Shown: one piece after another, positions 17,265 to 26,490 of the stretch
How the letters are laid out: every line of letters starts with the position of its first letter
Position numbering within the stretch: position 1 is the first letter of the stretch
Assembly: GCA_945897785.1 (NCBI GenBank)
Contig: CAMDGD010000005.1
Location: 1 to 64,000, forward strand
Origin: Paludibacter jiangxiensis
GTDB taxonomy: Bacteria > Bacteroidota > Bacteroidia > Bacteroidales > Paludibacteraceae
Length of the DNA: 64,000 nt
Reading direction: 5' to 3'
Made by a program: the position numbers and the translations under genes
The notes under the pieces: generated by a model
The model's database searches: none
What the model saw: only the letters and a program-made list of their open reading frames with translations
Told to the model about the DNA's origin: nothing

Positions 17265-19739
17265 TTATGTGCTACTTAAGGTGTCGGTTAAATAATCCAT
17301 ATGCTTAAGTGCAAATCGCAATTCAGTGTAATTAAACTGCTCGCCTAAAACTTCGCGGGCTGTTTTAACGCTCTTGCTTTCTGCAGTTTCAAAGTAAGCA
17401 CAAATTTTTGAAAGTATGTCATCTGTAAGAAATAAACTTATGTCTACTTCGCCTGTGCCAATGAAATGAGCTAAGTGGGTTTCAATAGTGCTTATTGCAA
17501 GCATCCTTTCTTGCGCAATCTCATGAATTTTTTTTCCTGATTTGAATAAGTCTAAGGTTACCTTCTTGCTATCAATTTTAGTGTTAGGTTTTAAACTGGT
17601 TGTTTCATCTTCTTTTTGTAGTGGTATTTCGTTTTTTTTGATACCTTTTTCTAGACAATATTCGTTAATTAACTCCAATATCTCGCTCCCAAACTGACTC
17701 ACCTTTTTGGTTCCCATGCCGTTAATTTCTTTTAAGGCCTTACTGTTGGTTGGAAGATAATATACCAATTCGAACAATACTTTTTGCGAAAAGATATGGT
17801 ATGCAGGCAGTCCGAGTTCATCTGCATGTGCATTACGCCATGCACGCAATATGTTGTATAGTTGAGGATGCGGAATCTCTGCCGATTGAATTTCTTTGTT
17901 TTTGCGGGGCTTGCTTGTTTTTTCTTTTTCTAATACAGCATTTGCTCGTGCCGTTAAATAGGCCTTTACCATAAATCCTGTTTTACAACTGTTCATGCAA
18001 GCTATTTTTATGCTTGTTTCGGTTTCAACTTTTTGCACAGTTTCTTGTATCTGTTTGCGCACTGCTTTATTGTCAATATCAAGATCGGCTTTTGATAAGC
18101 TTTCTATAATATTGATTTGTAGTTTTTGTGAAAAATAGTCGGCTGCTTTTTTTACCCTTTCTTGTAGCGTTTGGTTATTTTCTAAATCTGTTTCTAGTAC
18201 ACTTAATTCTTTAATTTGTGTTTGAAATTTTAAGGAGATGCTAAATGATTCACGCTGAAAAGTTTCCTGCAACTTGGTAAAATAGTTTATGCTGTGTTCG
18301 GGTAGGGTAGCTTTGTTTTCTTCGGCAACGGTTGTGAGTGTTTGTAATAAATACCGTATCCGATGCAACTGAAATAAATCGCATAAAAGGTCTAACTGAT
18401 ACGCTTGTTTGCAGCTTGTTAGTGAGTGGTTGTCCGGTTGTTTTTCTTCTATTTGTTGCGTAAACCCGTTAATGGTTGTGTCATTAATAATGCTTCTTGA
18501 CGAAATTTTTGTTTTTAACACTATGCCTTCCAGTGTTTTACATCTGCTTAAAGCAACATATACTTGTCCGTGTGCAAAGGATGCCTCTGCATCAATAATG
18601 GCTCGCTCAAAGGTTAAACCCTGACTTTTATGTATCGTAATTGCCCAAGCAAGTTTGAGCGGGTATTGTACAAATTTGCCTTCAATTCTTTCGCTAATTT
18701 CATTGGTTGTGGTGTCTAGTGTGTATTTTATGTTTTCCCATTGTAACGGAATAACTGCAATTTCAGCGCTTTCGCCCGGACAATGCACAAATACCTTATC
18801 GTTTTCTATACGGGTAATTTTGCCTATTTTCCCGTTATAAAATTGCTTGTCTTCCGATAAATCGTTTTTCACGAACATCACTTGTGCTGCTTCTTTCAAA
18901 GTTAGTTCGAAATCTGTAGGATACGCATATTCCGGAAAAGAGCCTTCTATAGAAGCCTTAAAACCAATAGCTTTACCCTTAAGCTCTTGCAGTTTAGACT
19001 CATTGATTTTCTGCGCTTGGATGTTATGAGTACAAAGGGTGATGTAGCCTTCCTCTGTACTTGGGTTAAAGCTTGGGTTGTGCCTTTTGTTAAGTGTTTC
19101 TAAAGTATCTTGGTCGAGGCGGTTTTCTCGTACTTTATTTAGTAGGGAAATAAAAGCATGGTCTTGTTGCCTAAAAACATGCGTTAGTTCAATGCTTACA
19201 AAGGTAGTTTGACGCAAGGCTTTGCTGCTGAAAAAATACATGGTGTCGTAGTGCATCTGCAATAAACTCCATTCATTGTCTTTTACTACCGGAGATAATT
19301 GCTGTAAATCGCCAATCATCAATACTTGAACTCCCCCAAATGGCTTGTTTTTGTTTCGGAATTTCCTCAATACTCCATCAATGGCATCTAATAAATCAGC
19401 CCGAACCATACTTATTTCGTCAATAACAAGTAAGTCTAAACTCCGTATTATATTGATTTTTTCGCGATTAAACTTTTTAGCTTCTGCAAGGTTGTTTTGT
19501 GAAGGAAGCTGAGGTCCAAACGAGATTTGAAAAAAGGAATGTATGGTAACACCGCCTGCGTTAATTGCTGCTACACCTGTTGGTGCAACTATTACCATCC
19601 GCTTAGGTGATTTTTCTTTTAGTGTTTTTAAAAAAGTGGTTTTTCCGGTACCGGCCTTTCCTGTTAAAAAAATATGTTCTCCTGTATATTGAACAAAGTC
19701 GTATGCCAGTTGTAGTTGGTCGGTGATTTTAATACTCAT
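17265..19739 (-). CDS. PIF1-like helicase with HRDC and C-terminal helix-turn-helix domains
   Basis: An 824-residue superfamily 1B (RecD/PIF1-type) helicase, likely acting in DNA repair or replication. I start at ATG 19739 (MSIKITDQLQLAYDF), since the longer start lacks support. The N-terminal half has Walker A GKAGTGKTT (about 26-34), Walker B LLVIDEISMV, PTGVAAINAGGVTIHSFF, and the late motifs AITIHKSQGLTFERAIID and VYVALSRCKTLEGI. After about residue 440 comes a helical linker, then an HRDC-like domain (about 630-710, with a GMGTKKVSQFG helix-hairpin) and a C-terminal HTH_40-like domain (ESKSVKTAREVL). The last two domains are more familiar at the ends of RecQ helicases. Confidence 0.9.
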   Translation of the reverse strand: MSIKITDQLQLAYDFVQYTGEHIFLTGKAGTGKTTFLKTLKEKSPKRMVIVAPTGVAAINAGGVTIHSFFQISFGPQLPSQNNLAEAKKFNREKINIIRSLDLLVIDEISMVRADLLDAIDGVLRKFRNKNKPFGGVQVLMIGDLQQLSPVVKDNEWSLLQMHYDTMYFFSSKALRQTTFVSIELTHVFRQQDHAFISLLNKVRENRLDQDTLETLNKRHNPSFNPSTEEGYITLCTHNIQAQKINESKLQELKGKAIGFKASIEGSFPEYAYPTDFELTLKEAAQVMFVKNDLSEDKQFYNGKIGKITRIENDKVFVHCPGESAEIAVIPLQWENIKYTLDTTTNEISERIEGKFVQYPLKLAWAITIHKSQGLTFERAIIDAEASFAHGQVYVALSRCKTLEGIVLKTKISSRSIINDTTINGFTQQIEEKQPDNHSLTSCKQAYQLDLLCDLFQLHRIRYLLQTLTTVAEENKATLPEHSINYFTKLQETFQRESFSISLKFQTQIKELSVLETDLENNQTLQERVKKAADYFSQKLQINIIESLSKADLDIDNKAVRKQIQETVQKVETETSIKIACMNSCKTGFMVKAYLTARANAVLEKEKTSKPRKNKEIQSAEIPHPQLYNILRAWRNAHADELGLPAYHIFSQKVLFELVYYLPTNSKALKEINGMGTKKVSQFGSEILELINEYCLEKGIKKNEIPLQKEDETTSLKPNTKIDSKKVTLDLFKSGKKIHEIAQERMLAISTIETHLAHFIGTGEVDISLFLTDDILSKICAYFETAESKSVKTAREVLGEQFNYTELRFALKHMDYLTDTLSST

Positions 19740-19845
19740 TGTTTGTATGTTTTGCAAACAAAGATAATACAATAAAAATTAAACCCAATAGTATATTAAA
19801 AGAAATTTCACCTTTATTTATCTTGTTGTTTTGATATGGACAGTT

Positions 19846-20682
19846 TTATAAGCTTAGCGTCTTTTTTAATAGTTTGTATCCGTTGGTGCTGGCTTTAATT
19901 TTTTGACCGTTTTGTAGATGCAACAAGTAGTTTTGTTTTTCGTACAGTTCTACGCGAGATATTATTTCAACATTTACGATGCAAGACCTATGTACACGAA
20001 CAAACTTATTTTGTGGTAAGTGTTGTTCAAAATACTTCATGGTTTGTTCTTTTAAGTATCTGCCTTCGGTAGTGTGTATCATTACATAATCGCCTTCTGC
20101 CTGTAAGTATTGAATATCGTTAATGGCTATTACATGAATTTTTTGCCCTACTTTTACTGCTATACGGTCAATTAACTCGATGGAATCAGCTGCTGTAAAG
20201 TTTGCCGCTTGCTCAATCTTTTCAGCAATAGCGTCTTGTTTTTGTTCTTCTTCTACAATTCTATATATTTCTACAAGCATGATATATCTTTGTACTACAA
20301 TGATATAGAGTAGAATACCGCTCATTATTCGCAGAGGAATGGTTGGTAGTAATAAGGAAAAAAGTTCGATAGGGATGCAAATATACAGCAGCAACCATCC
20401 CGCACCCAGCCAAGTGCTAAGGGTTAGTAAGCATAATGCAATGGAATTTATCCACCGTTGTATTGTGCTTAGTTGAGTGAAGTTAACAAACCGTATTACG
20501 AGCCACAAGGGGATAGATAGGATGCCCAATAGAAAGCTAAAAATGAGTCCGTCTAGCAATAAATAGTAAATAGAAACACTCACTAATGGATACAACAGTA
20601 CTGCTTGCAAAACCCCCATAAAAAGGCAGGCTATAGCCAAAAGAAAAAGGTGCCATTTGTGTTCGAATAAAGGATGTATCAT
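19846..20682 (-). CDS. Membrane-anchored LytTR-type DNA-binding protein
   Basis: A 278-residue transcription regulator in which four N-terminal hydrophobic segments (about 10-145) are joined by a short charged linker (EEEQKQDAIAEKIEQ) to a LytTR DNA-binding domain (about 170-275; IQYLQAEGDYVMIHT, FVRVHRSCIVNVEII). There is no receiver domain and no histidine kinase nearby, so it looks like a one-component regulator that senses through its membrane part. It is encoded 9 bp downstream of the LiaF-like gene and is probably co-transcribed with it; a functional pair in envelope stress sensing is an inference. Confidence 0.88.
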   Translation of the reverse strand: MIHPLFEHKWHLFLLAIACLFMGVLQAVLLYPLVSVSIYYLLLDGLIFSFLLGILSIPLWLVIRFVNFTQLSTIQRWINSIALCLLTLSTWLGAGWLLLYICIPIELFSLLLPTIPLRIMSGILLYIIVVQRYIMLVEIYRIVEEEQKQDAIAEKIEQAANFTAADSIELIDRIAVKVGQKIHVIAINDIQYLQAEGDYVMIHTTEGRYLKEQTMKYFEQHLPQNKFVRVHRSCIVNVEIISRVELYEKQNYLLHLQNGQKIKASTNGYKLLKKTLSL

Positions 20683-20691
20683 GCTAGGTTT

Positions 20692-21480
20692 TTAGTTTTT
20701 TAGTACCCCTTCTCCAAAAATAATTGACCCTGATATTACTAAGGTTTTTGTACTTTCAGAGTCGTCGTTAAAATAGCTTCTTTTGTCTTCAAAAGCACCG
20801 AATACAGTATTTGTATTTGTTTTGATTCGCCAGTTTTCAGGAATTAATATGATTACTGAACCAAAAGCAATATCTATTTCGAGTGTTGTAATACCTTCAG
20901 GTAAACTTGTTTTCCGTAAGTCGAGTTTAGTTTCGCCAAACACAGTTTTTATAATACCTCCCTTAAATTCAGGTTCTAGCACAATGTGTTTTCCGCTTTC
21001 AAAAACACTTCGTTTGTTTATAAAACCGTTTTCGCAGTTATACTGATTCTCCATACCGCTTTTTTCTGCTTCGTATAAAATCTTTTCACGAATGGTGCGG
21101 GCTTTGTTGGGCGAAAATATGTTGTGAATAACAACAAAAACACCTGCAATAATTAGTAATACGGGCCAATATAATTGAATAAAATTAGGCGGCACACTGC
21201 CTAAAAAGTTATCGGGAACCAAACCTATTTTTGGAATGATAAAGAAGGAACCCAAGCTTAGGAAAAAGGCTGCAGTATATACCTGTTTTTTAACTAAAGA
21301 TACTATACCAATAATTATCAAAAGCATTTGCCACGAAATTATGGAGTCAATATACTTAGCAGGGATAAGGTTTAATTTAGTACAAAGCAGTAATCCTCCG
21401 CCAATAATTAGTAAAGAAGCAAAACCAAAACCACCACAACAAGAGGGTTTTTTTGCATAACAATCTGATGTTTTTTTCAT
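20692..21480 (-). CDS. LiaF-like membrane protein (DUF5668 plus LiaF C-terminal domain)
   Basis: A 262-residue protein with about four transmembrane segments in pairs (about 18-65 and 70-125), with the GGGLLLCTKLNLIP and SWQMLLIIIGI pattern of DUF5668. The C-terminal soluble beta-helix-like domain (about 165-262) has the LiaF-type repeats GGIIKTVFGETKLDLRK, IDIAFGSVIILIPENWRI and TVFGAFEDKRS. In Firmicutes LiaF dampens a cell-envelope stress two-component system. Here the partner gene is a LytTR protein rather than LiaSR. A Cys cluster near the N-terminus (CYAKKPSCCGG) is unusual and could bind metal or be redox-active. Confidence 0.85.
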   Translation of the reverse strand: MKKTSDCYAKKPSCCGGFGFASLLIIGGGLLLCTKLNLIPAKYIDSIISWQMLLIIIGIVSLVKKQVYTAAFFLSLGSFFIIPKIGLVPDNFLGSVPPNFIQLYWPVLLIIAGVFVVIHNIFSPNKARTIREKILYEAEKSGMENQYNCENGFINKRSVFESGKHIVLEPEFKGGIIKTVFGETKLDLRKTSLPEGITTLEIDIAFGSVIILIPENWRIKTNTNTVFGAFEDKRSYFNDDSESTKTLVISGSIIFGEGVLKN

Positions 21481-21633
21481 AGTCTGAAGGTATTAATTAT
21501 ATCTGTTTATTTTAATAGCAATAATTGCTTATGGTTTTTTTAAATTAATGATGAGCAAAAATACGGGCTTAGTGTTATCAGTAAAATAGAAAATCGATGA
21601 AACAAGGTTTTTCTCCCGATAAAAGAGGTGTTA

Positions 21634-22956
21634 TTACAGGGTAGGTAAACTCATTCCATTTATCTTTTGATATAAATCTAACGCATATATGTCGGTCATT
21701 CCGGATACAAAGTCGAGTACGGCCTGTATTTTGCCGTAAGTACTGTTGCTGTTGGTTTGGTATTGTTCGGGTATGCGAGAAAGCAGCATCTTGGCATAGG
21801 CTTTTTCATTGTTTAATACTGCCAGCGAAAATTTATTTATCAGTGTGTAAATAATATTGTATCCGGCAATTTCAATATCTACTACATCTCTCGATTTGTA
21901 TATGCGCGTATACGAAACTTTTTCACAGTTACTATAAGCTTCTCTTAGTTCGTGAGAGATATACTCTATTAGTGCGCCGTTTAGTGTGCCGTTTAATATA
22001 TTTTTTTCGTTGGCAACAAACGCATTTACGCAGCTGTCTATCAGTAAGCCAATAACGGTAGAGCGTAAATACGCAATTTGTTCGTTTTTGTCCGACACCA
22101 GCGTAAGCGTTTCCATGGTTCTTGCTTTTCGGTTTTCCGGAATAAAGCCTACCAAAAGGGCTTTTGTTTCTTCGGTACTAAGAATTTTTAGTTTATGGGC
22201 ATCTTCAATATCCATTATTTCGTAACAGATATCATCAGCGGCTTCTACCAAATATACCAGTGGATGGCGTGCGTATTTAAAGGGTTCCAGTTGTGGCATG
22301 CCAAGCTCTGAGGCTATGCAAACAAAGGTGTCTTTTTCCGATTGAAAAAATCCGAATTTCTGTTTTCTTACCGCATAATTTGAGCTATATGGATATTTAG
22401 CAATGGAGGCTAGCGTAGCGTATGTTAAGGCAAAGCCTCCTTTTCGGCGTCCGTTAAATTGATGTGTGAGTAAGCGAAAGGCGTTGGCATTTCCTTCAAA
22501 GGTAATGATGTCTTTCCACTCAGCAGCACTCATTTCTTGTTGCAGCGATGCCCCTTCACCTTCCGAGAAATACGTTGCTATGGCTTTTTCTCCGGAGTGC
22601 CCGAAAGGCGGATTGCCTAAATCGTGTGCCAAACAAGCCGCAGAAACAATAGACCCAATTTCGGCAATGAAAGGTGAGAAATCGTTTCCGTATTTTTGCT
22701 GTAATAGTTTACTCACCCCGTTGCCTAAGGACCGACCTACACAGGCAACCTCTAAACTATGCGTTAGTCTGTTGTGCACAAAAACGCTTCCCGGTAACGG
22801 AAAAACTTGGGTTTTGTTTTGCAAACGACGAAAAGGAGCCGAAAAAATTAAGCGGTCGTAGTCTCGTTGAAACTCACTTCGATCATCGTGATTTCGGAGG
22901 TGTAAATCCTCCATGCCAAACCGTTTATTAGATAGCAAAGTGTCCCAGTGCATCAT
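21634..22956 (-). CDS. dgt: Deoxyguanosinetriphosphate triphosphohydrolase
   Basis: HD-domain enzyme hydrolysing dGTP (and often other dNTPs) to the nucleoside and triphosphate. It is 440 residues. The metal-binding HD motifs are intact: RLTHSLEVACVGRSLG, CLAHDLGNPPFGHSGE and EAADDICYEIMDIEDAH. The N-terminal DDRSEFQRDYDRLIFSAPFRRLQNKTQVF block is characteristic of the dGTPase family. A second ATG, one codon in, is an equally good start. It controls dNTP pools and in some bacteria limits phage growth, but nothing here suggests a defence cluster. Confidence 0.95.
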   Translation of the reverse strand: MMHWDTLLSNKRFGMEDLHLRNHDDRSEFQRDYDRLIFSAPFRRLQNKTQVFPLPGSVFVHNRLTHSLEVACVGRSLGNGVSKLLQQKYGNDFSPFIAEIGSIVSAACLAHDLGNPPFGHSGEKAIATYFSEGEGASLQQEMSAAEWKDIITFEGNANAFRLLTHQFNGRRKGGFALTYATLASIAKYPYSSNYAVRKQKFGFFQSEKDTFVCIASELGMPQLEPFKYARHPLVYLVEAADDICYEIMDIEDAHKLKILSTEETKALLVGFIPENRKARTMETLTLVSDKNEQIAYLRSTVIGLLIDSCVNAFVANEKNILNGTLNGALIEYISHELREAYSNCEKVSYTRIYKSRDVVDIEIAGYNIIYTLINKFSLAVLNNEKAYAKMLLSRIPEQYQTNSNSTYGKIQAVLDFVSGMTDIYALDLYQKINGMSLPTL

Positions 22957-23107
22957 AGTTCTATTGTATTTTTTTAAACAGTTAAAAATGACGGTAAGCC
23001 TGATATGGAAAATCTTGGCTTTAGCTACATGTTAAAAATCTTGATTTTATTTTATAATTGAAAAAATTGCTAAATGCACTACGAGTTGGTAATGATACGG
23101 CACAAAC

Positions 23108-23812
23108 CTACAAGGCACAACGATACTCTTTTATAGCTTTCCGAAAGCTTTTTGTTTGGTTATCTGTTACCTTATCCATCAATTGCCAAAACCGTACACC
23201 ATGATTCATTTCTACCGTATGGCAAAGTTCATGTAAAAGTACATAATCAATTAATGGCGGTGGCATTAACAGTAAATAATACGAAAGATTGATATTTTTT
23301 TTGGTTGAACAACTGCCCCACCTTGTTTTGCTGCTTTGTATTTTAATTGCTGTGTAAGAAAATCCATGGATAGTTGCCAGTTGTTTTATCCTTTCCGGCA
23401 ATAACCGCTTGGCTTCTTTTTGCAAAAAATACACGATGCCTTTACGAAATGTGGTTTGCATCTCGGCAGAGTTACTTTGTTTACTTAGCGGATACTCGAT
23501 GAGTAATACTCTGTCTCTAAGCCTAAAAAAAACCTTATCATTCTTGCTCGCTTCTACTTTAGTAGTAAAAGAAAGGGTTTTCAGGGGATTGTTTTCGTCA
23601 ATAATAAATGTTTGTAAACTGCTTTTTTCTTGCTTCTCTTTTATTTTTATCCGTACCTCATTTAAAAAATCAAGCCCCTCTTTTTGGGAGGCATGAAAGG
23701 GCAAGGTTAAGCGCAGATGATTTGGTTTGATGGTAACTTTTATTCGTCGGGCGCTTTTGTTACGCCAAATCTCAATACGGCCAAGTTCGTTGTCTTCTAG
23801 TACACTTTCCAT
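23108..23812 (-). CDS. YgjP-like (DUF45) zinc metallopeptidase
   Basis: A 234-residue protein of the YgjP/SprT-like metallopeptidase group. The HELCH zinc motif starts near residue 194 and is followed by NHGVRFW, which supplies the third ligand His. The upstream SKTRWGSCS block is also a family hallmark. The N-terminal IEIWRNKSARRIKVTIKPNHLRL strand pattern matches the predicted substrate-recognition half. No signal peptide, so cytoplasmic. Substrate and physiological role are unknown. It is transcribed alone, divergent from ricT. Confidence 0.88.
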   Translation of the reverse strand: MESVLEDNELGRIEIWRNKSARRIKVTIKPNHLRLTLPFHASQKEGLDFLNEVRIKIKEKQEKSSLQTFIIDENNPLKTLSFTTKVEASKNDKVFFRLRDRVLLIEYPLSKQSNSAEMQTTFRKGIVYFLQKEAKRLLPERIKQLATIHGFSYTAIKIQSSKTRWGSCSTKKNINLSYYLLLMPPPLIDYVLLHELCHTVEMNHGVRFWQLMDKVTDNQTKSFRKAIKEYRCAL

Positions 23813-24053
23813 TTACACAAGGTTATTGTTTTTTTTGTTTTTCGTAAAAAAAGCAATACAAATATGACAAAAAGATTGTTATTTAGGGTTCTTTTTATGG
23901 TGTAAGTTATATAAAAAATATTTTTCTACTACATTAGTGTAAACCTTAGCTGCTAATATGTGTAATCATTGTTAATAATTTTGTAAATTTGTCCGTTTTG
24001 AATAGTAAATAACACTATATGCATGGAGTTTTCCCTCCAAATACGATACGATT

Positions 24054-25235
24054 ATGGAATATAAATTAGCTTTAGGCGGTTGCCAAATGAACGAGAAAGG
24101 ATGCCGGAATAATACCAAACAAAAACTGGCTACTTTCGATTGGTTATGCGACCTGCCCGAAACAGTTTCGGATACCGACTTTGTTGAGGTTCAGTTTAAA
24201 AATACCCGCAAAGCTTACTTTCTAAATAGCACAAAAATTCCCCTAGAAAAAGGCGATATAGTGGCCGTAGAGTCATCGCCGGGGCATGATATTGGCGAAA
24301 TATCGCTAGTAGGTAAATTGGTATTGTTGCAAATGCGAAAGAATAATGTTTATCCTGATAAAGTTGAGGTGAGAAGGGTGTACCGTAAAGCCAGACCTTC
24401 TGATTTAGAAAAATATGAGGAGTCGAAAGGAAGAGAACAGGAAACCATGATTCGTTCCCGCCAAATAGCCGAAAGGTTAAATTTAAATATGAAGATTGGC
24501 GATGTAGAGTATCAAGGAGATGGCAATAAAGCGATTTTCTATTATATTGCCGATGACCGTGTTGATTTTCGTGAGTTAATTAAGGTGTTGGCCGATACCT
24601 TTAAGATTCGGGTGGAAATGAAGCAAATTGGTGCCCGACAAGAAGCCGGTAGAATTGGTGGAATTGGTCCTTGTGGCAGGGAATTGTGCTGTTCTGCTTG
24701 GATGTCGAGCTTTGTGTCTGTATCTACCAATGCGGCGCGCCTTCAAGATATCTCGTTAAATCCTCAGAAACTTGCCGGACAATGTGCTAAGTTAAAATGT
24801 TGCATGAATTATGAGGTCGATGCCTATATAGACGAACTAAAGGATTTTCCTTCGAAAGAAGTGCAACTGGAGACCAAAGATGCTGTCTTTTATCATTTTA
24901 AAACTGATGTGTTTAAGCGGCAAATGACTTATTCGTCTTCTCCTCATTTTGCTGCTAATCTTGTTGTACTCTCTGTTGAACGGGTAAAAGAAGTTATTGC
25001 CTTGAATAAAGCAGGCGGTAAACCGGAGTCGCTCGACATTAAGGAAAAGGAAACTAAACCTGCCGTCGATTTCCAAAATATTGTGGGACAAGATAGTTTA
25101 ACCCGTTTTGATACTGAAAAAAAACGTTCAGGAAAAAAATCAGGTAAGAGCAATAATAACAACAGAAATAAACAACGTTCCAATAACAATAAACCAATTA
25201 TCTTAAAAAAGAAAAATCAAGATACAAATGAATAA
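24054..25235 (+). CDS. ricT: PSP1-domain protein RicT/YaaT
   Basis: A 393-residue PSP1 protein. The conserved Cys-rich segments GIGPCGRELCCSAW and GQCAKLKCCMNYEVDAY are present; in Bacillus subtilis RicT these bind 4Fe-4S clusters with RicA and RicF and modulate RNase Y-dependent RNA maturation. The PSP1 domain occupies about residues 95-270, and the tail from about 340 is Lys/Asn-rich and disordered (KSNNNNRNKQRSNNNK), as usual in this phylum. A TAAATTTG -7-like element sits at 23984-23991. The last 8 bp overlap the start of gldH. Confidence 0.9.
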   Translation: MEYKLALGGCQMNEKGCRNNTKQKLATFDWLCDLPETVSDTDFVEVQFKNTRKAYFLNSTKIPLEKGDIVAVESSPGHDIGEISLVGKLVLLQMRKNNVYPDKVEVRRVYRKARPSDLEKYEESKGREQETMIRSRQIAERLNLNMKIGDVEYQGDGNKAIFYYIADDRVDFRELIKVLADTFKIRVEMKQIGARQEAGRIGGIGPCGRELCCSAWMSSFVSVSTNAARLQDISLNPQKLAGQCAKLKCCMNYEVDAYIDELKDFPSKEVQLETKDAVFYHFKTDVFKRQMTYSSSPHFAANLVVLSVERVKEVIALNKAGGKPESLDIKEKETKPAVDFQNIVGQDSLTRFDTEKKRSGKKSGKSNNNNRNKQRSNNNKPIILKKKNQDTNE

Positions 25236-25701
25236 GGCATATTATATACTCTTGTTGGGTTTCTTTTCCCTTTTTTTTGTAAGTGCTTGCTCAAAAAACG
25301 ATACCGTTTTTAGTGCATACAACGAACTTCCTCCTCAAGGGTGGCATAAAGATAGTATTGCTGTTTTTGAAGTTACTTTGAATGAAGAAGCAAATTATAC
25401 GGTGTTTGTAAATGTTAGAAATTCAGCTAATTTTAAAACGCAGAACTTGTGGCTGTTTATTGATTATGAACAACCGGATAAAACCATTAAAAAGGATACG
25501 GTAGAGTTTTATCTAGCCGATAATGGCGGTCGTTGGTTAGGCTCAGGGTTTGGGTCTTTGTACGAAATGAAAGTGGCCTTCCTGCCTAAAATAAACTTTT
25601 CGCAAAAAGGCTCATATCAATTTCAAGTTAAACAGGCCATGCGCGATACCGTTTTGGTTGGTATAAACGATATTGGTTTAGAAATCGTAAAAGCCCATTA
25701 A
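25228..25701 (+). CDS. gldH: Gliding motility lipoprotein GldH
   Basis: A 157-residue lipoprotein. The signal peptide ends LFFVSAC with the lipidated Cys at 21. The body shows the GldH features: YNELPPQGWHKDSIAVFEV early, WLFIDYEQPDKTIKKDTVEFYLAD in the middle and a C-terminal GINDIGLEI. GldH is required for gliding in Flavobacterium johnsoniae, but homologues occur in many non-gliding Bacteroidota, so motility is not implied by this gene alone. It overlaps ricT, an association common in the phylum, and is followed 12 bp later by trmB. Confidence 0.88.
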   Translation: MNKAYYILLLGFFSLFFVSACSKNDTVFSAYNELPPQGWHKDSIAVFEVTLNEEANYTVFVNVRNSANFKTQNLWLFIDYEQPDKTIKKDTVEFYLADNGGRWLGSGFGSLYEMKVAFLPKINFSQKGSYQFQVKQAMRDTVLVGINDIGLEIVKAH

Positions 25702-25713
25702 TTTGTTTTATCT

Positions 25714-26469
25714 GTGGGAAAAAATAAACTAAAAAAGTTTGCCGACATGGAGTCTTTCTCTCATGTCTTTCAACTTTCTTTTAACGAGCTGAGGGCAGGA
25801 ACTCCTTTTTCGATGAAGGGGAAATGGAACGAGCAGTTTTTTAAAAATGAGCATCCTATTGTGCTAGAGCTGGGCTGTGGTAAAGGGGAATATACTTTGG
25901 GCTTGGCAAGGGTTTTTCCGGATAAAAACTTTATCGGTATTGATATTAAAGGGGCTCGCATGTGGACAGGTGCAACAGAGGCCTTGGATAAGAAAATGGG
26001 TAATGTGGCTTTTTTGCGCACAAAAATTGAAATGCTGACGCATTTTTTTGCTCCCGATGAGGTGGCCGAAATCTGGATAACTTTTCCCGATCCACAAATG
26101 AAAAAGCTTACCAAACGAATGACGGCAACAAATTTTATGGCCCTGTATCAACATTTCGTTAAGCCAAACGGATTGATTCACCTGAAAACAGATAGCCCGT
26201 TTATGTTTACTTATACGCGCGAAATGATTCGTGAAAATAAGTATTCGTTACTGGCTATTACTGATAATTTGTACGAATCGGCTCTTGTTAACGACTTGCT
26301 GTCAATTAAAACTTATTACGAAAAACAATGGTTAGCCAGAGGGTTAAGTATTAAATACCTTTGTTTTGAGTTAGCACCACGAACTATTTTTATTGAACCT
26401 GATAAAGATATTGAACCTGATGCTTACCGTAGTTTTAATCGAAATAGACGCGCATCGCTTTCGTTGTAA
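25714..26469 (+). CDS. trmB: tRNA (guanine-N7-)-methyltransferase
   Basis: Makes m7G at position 46 of the tRNA variable loop using AdoMet. The 251 residues contain the AdoMet motif [25 protein letters not shown], the catalytic [15 protein letters not shown] block and [12 protein letters not shown]. The start is GTG at 25714; the resulting [10 protein letters not shown] opening agrees with relatives in the phylum, so I prefer it to ATG at 25747. Probably the last gene of the ricT-gldH-trmB transcript; mrp follows after 21 bp and may belong too. Confidence 0.94.
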   Translation: MGKNKLKKFADMESFSHVFQLSFNELRAGTPFSMKGKWNEQFFKNEHPIVLELGCGKGEYTLGLARVFPDKNFIGIDIKGARMWTGATEALDKKMGNVAFLRTKIEMLTHFFAPDEVAEIWITFPDPQMKKLTKRMTATNFMALYQHFVKPNGLIHLKTDSPFMFTYTREMIRENKYSLLAITDNLYESALVNDLLSIKTYYEKQWLARGLSIKYLCFELAPRTIFIEPDKDIEPDAYRSFNRNRRASLSL

Positions 26470-26490
26470 CTATATTAAAATTTAAGTATA

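Noticed and set aside
22466-22861. 131-codon plus ORF opposite dgt
   Set aside because: Antisense to the conserved HD domain of dGTPase; composition is explained by the real gene's codon pattern.
21634-22956. dGTPase as part of an anti-phage island
   Set aside because: Neighbours are housekeeping or envelope genes and the protein looks like the ordinary chromosomal Dgt.
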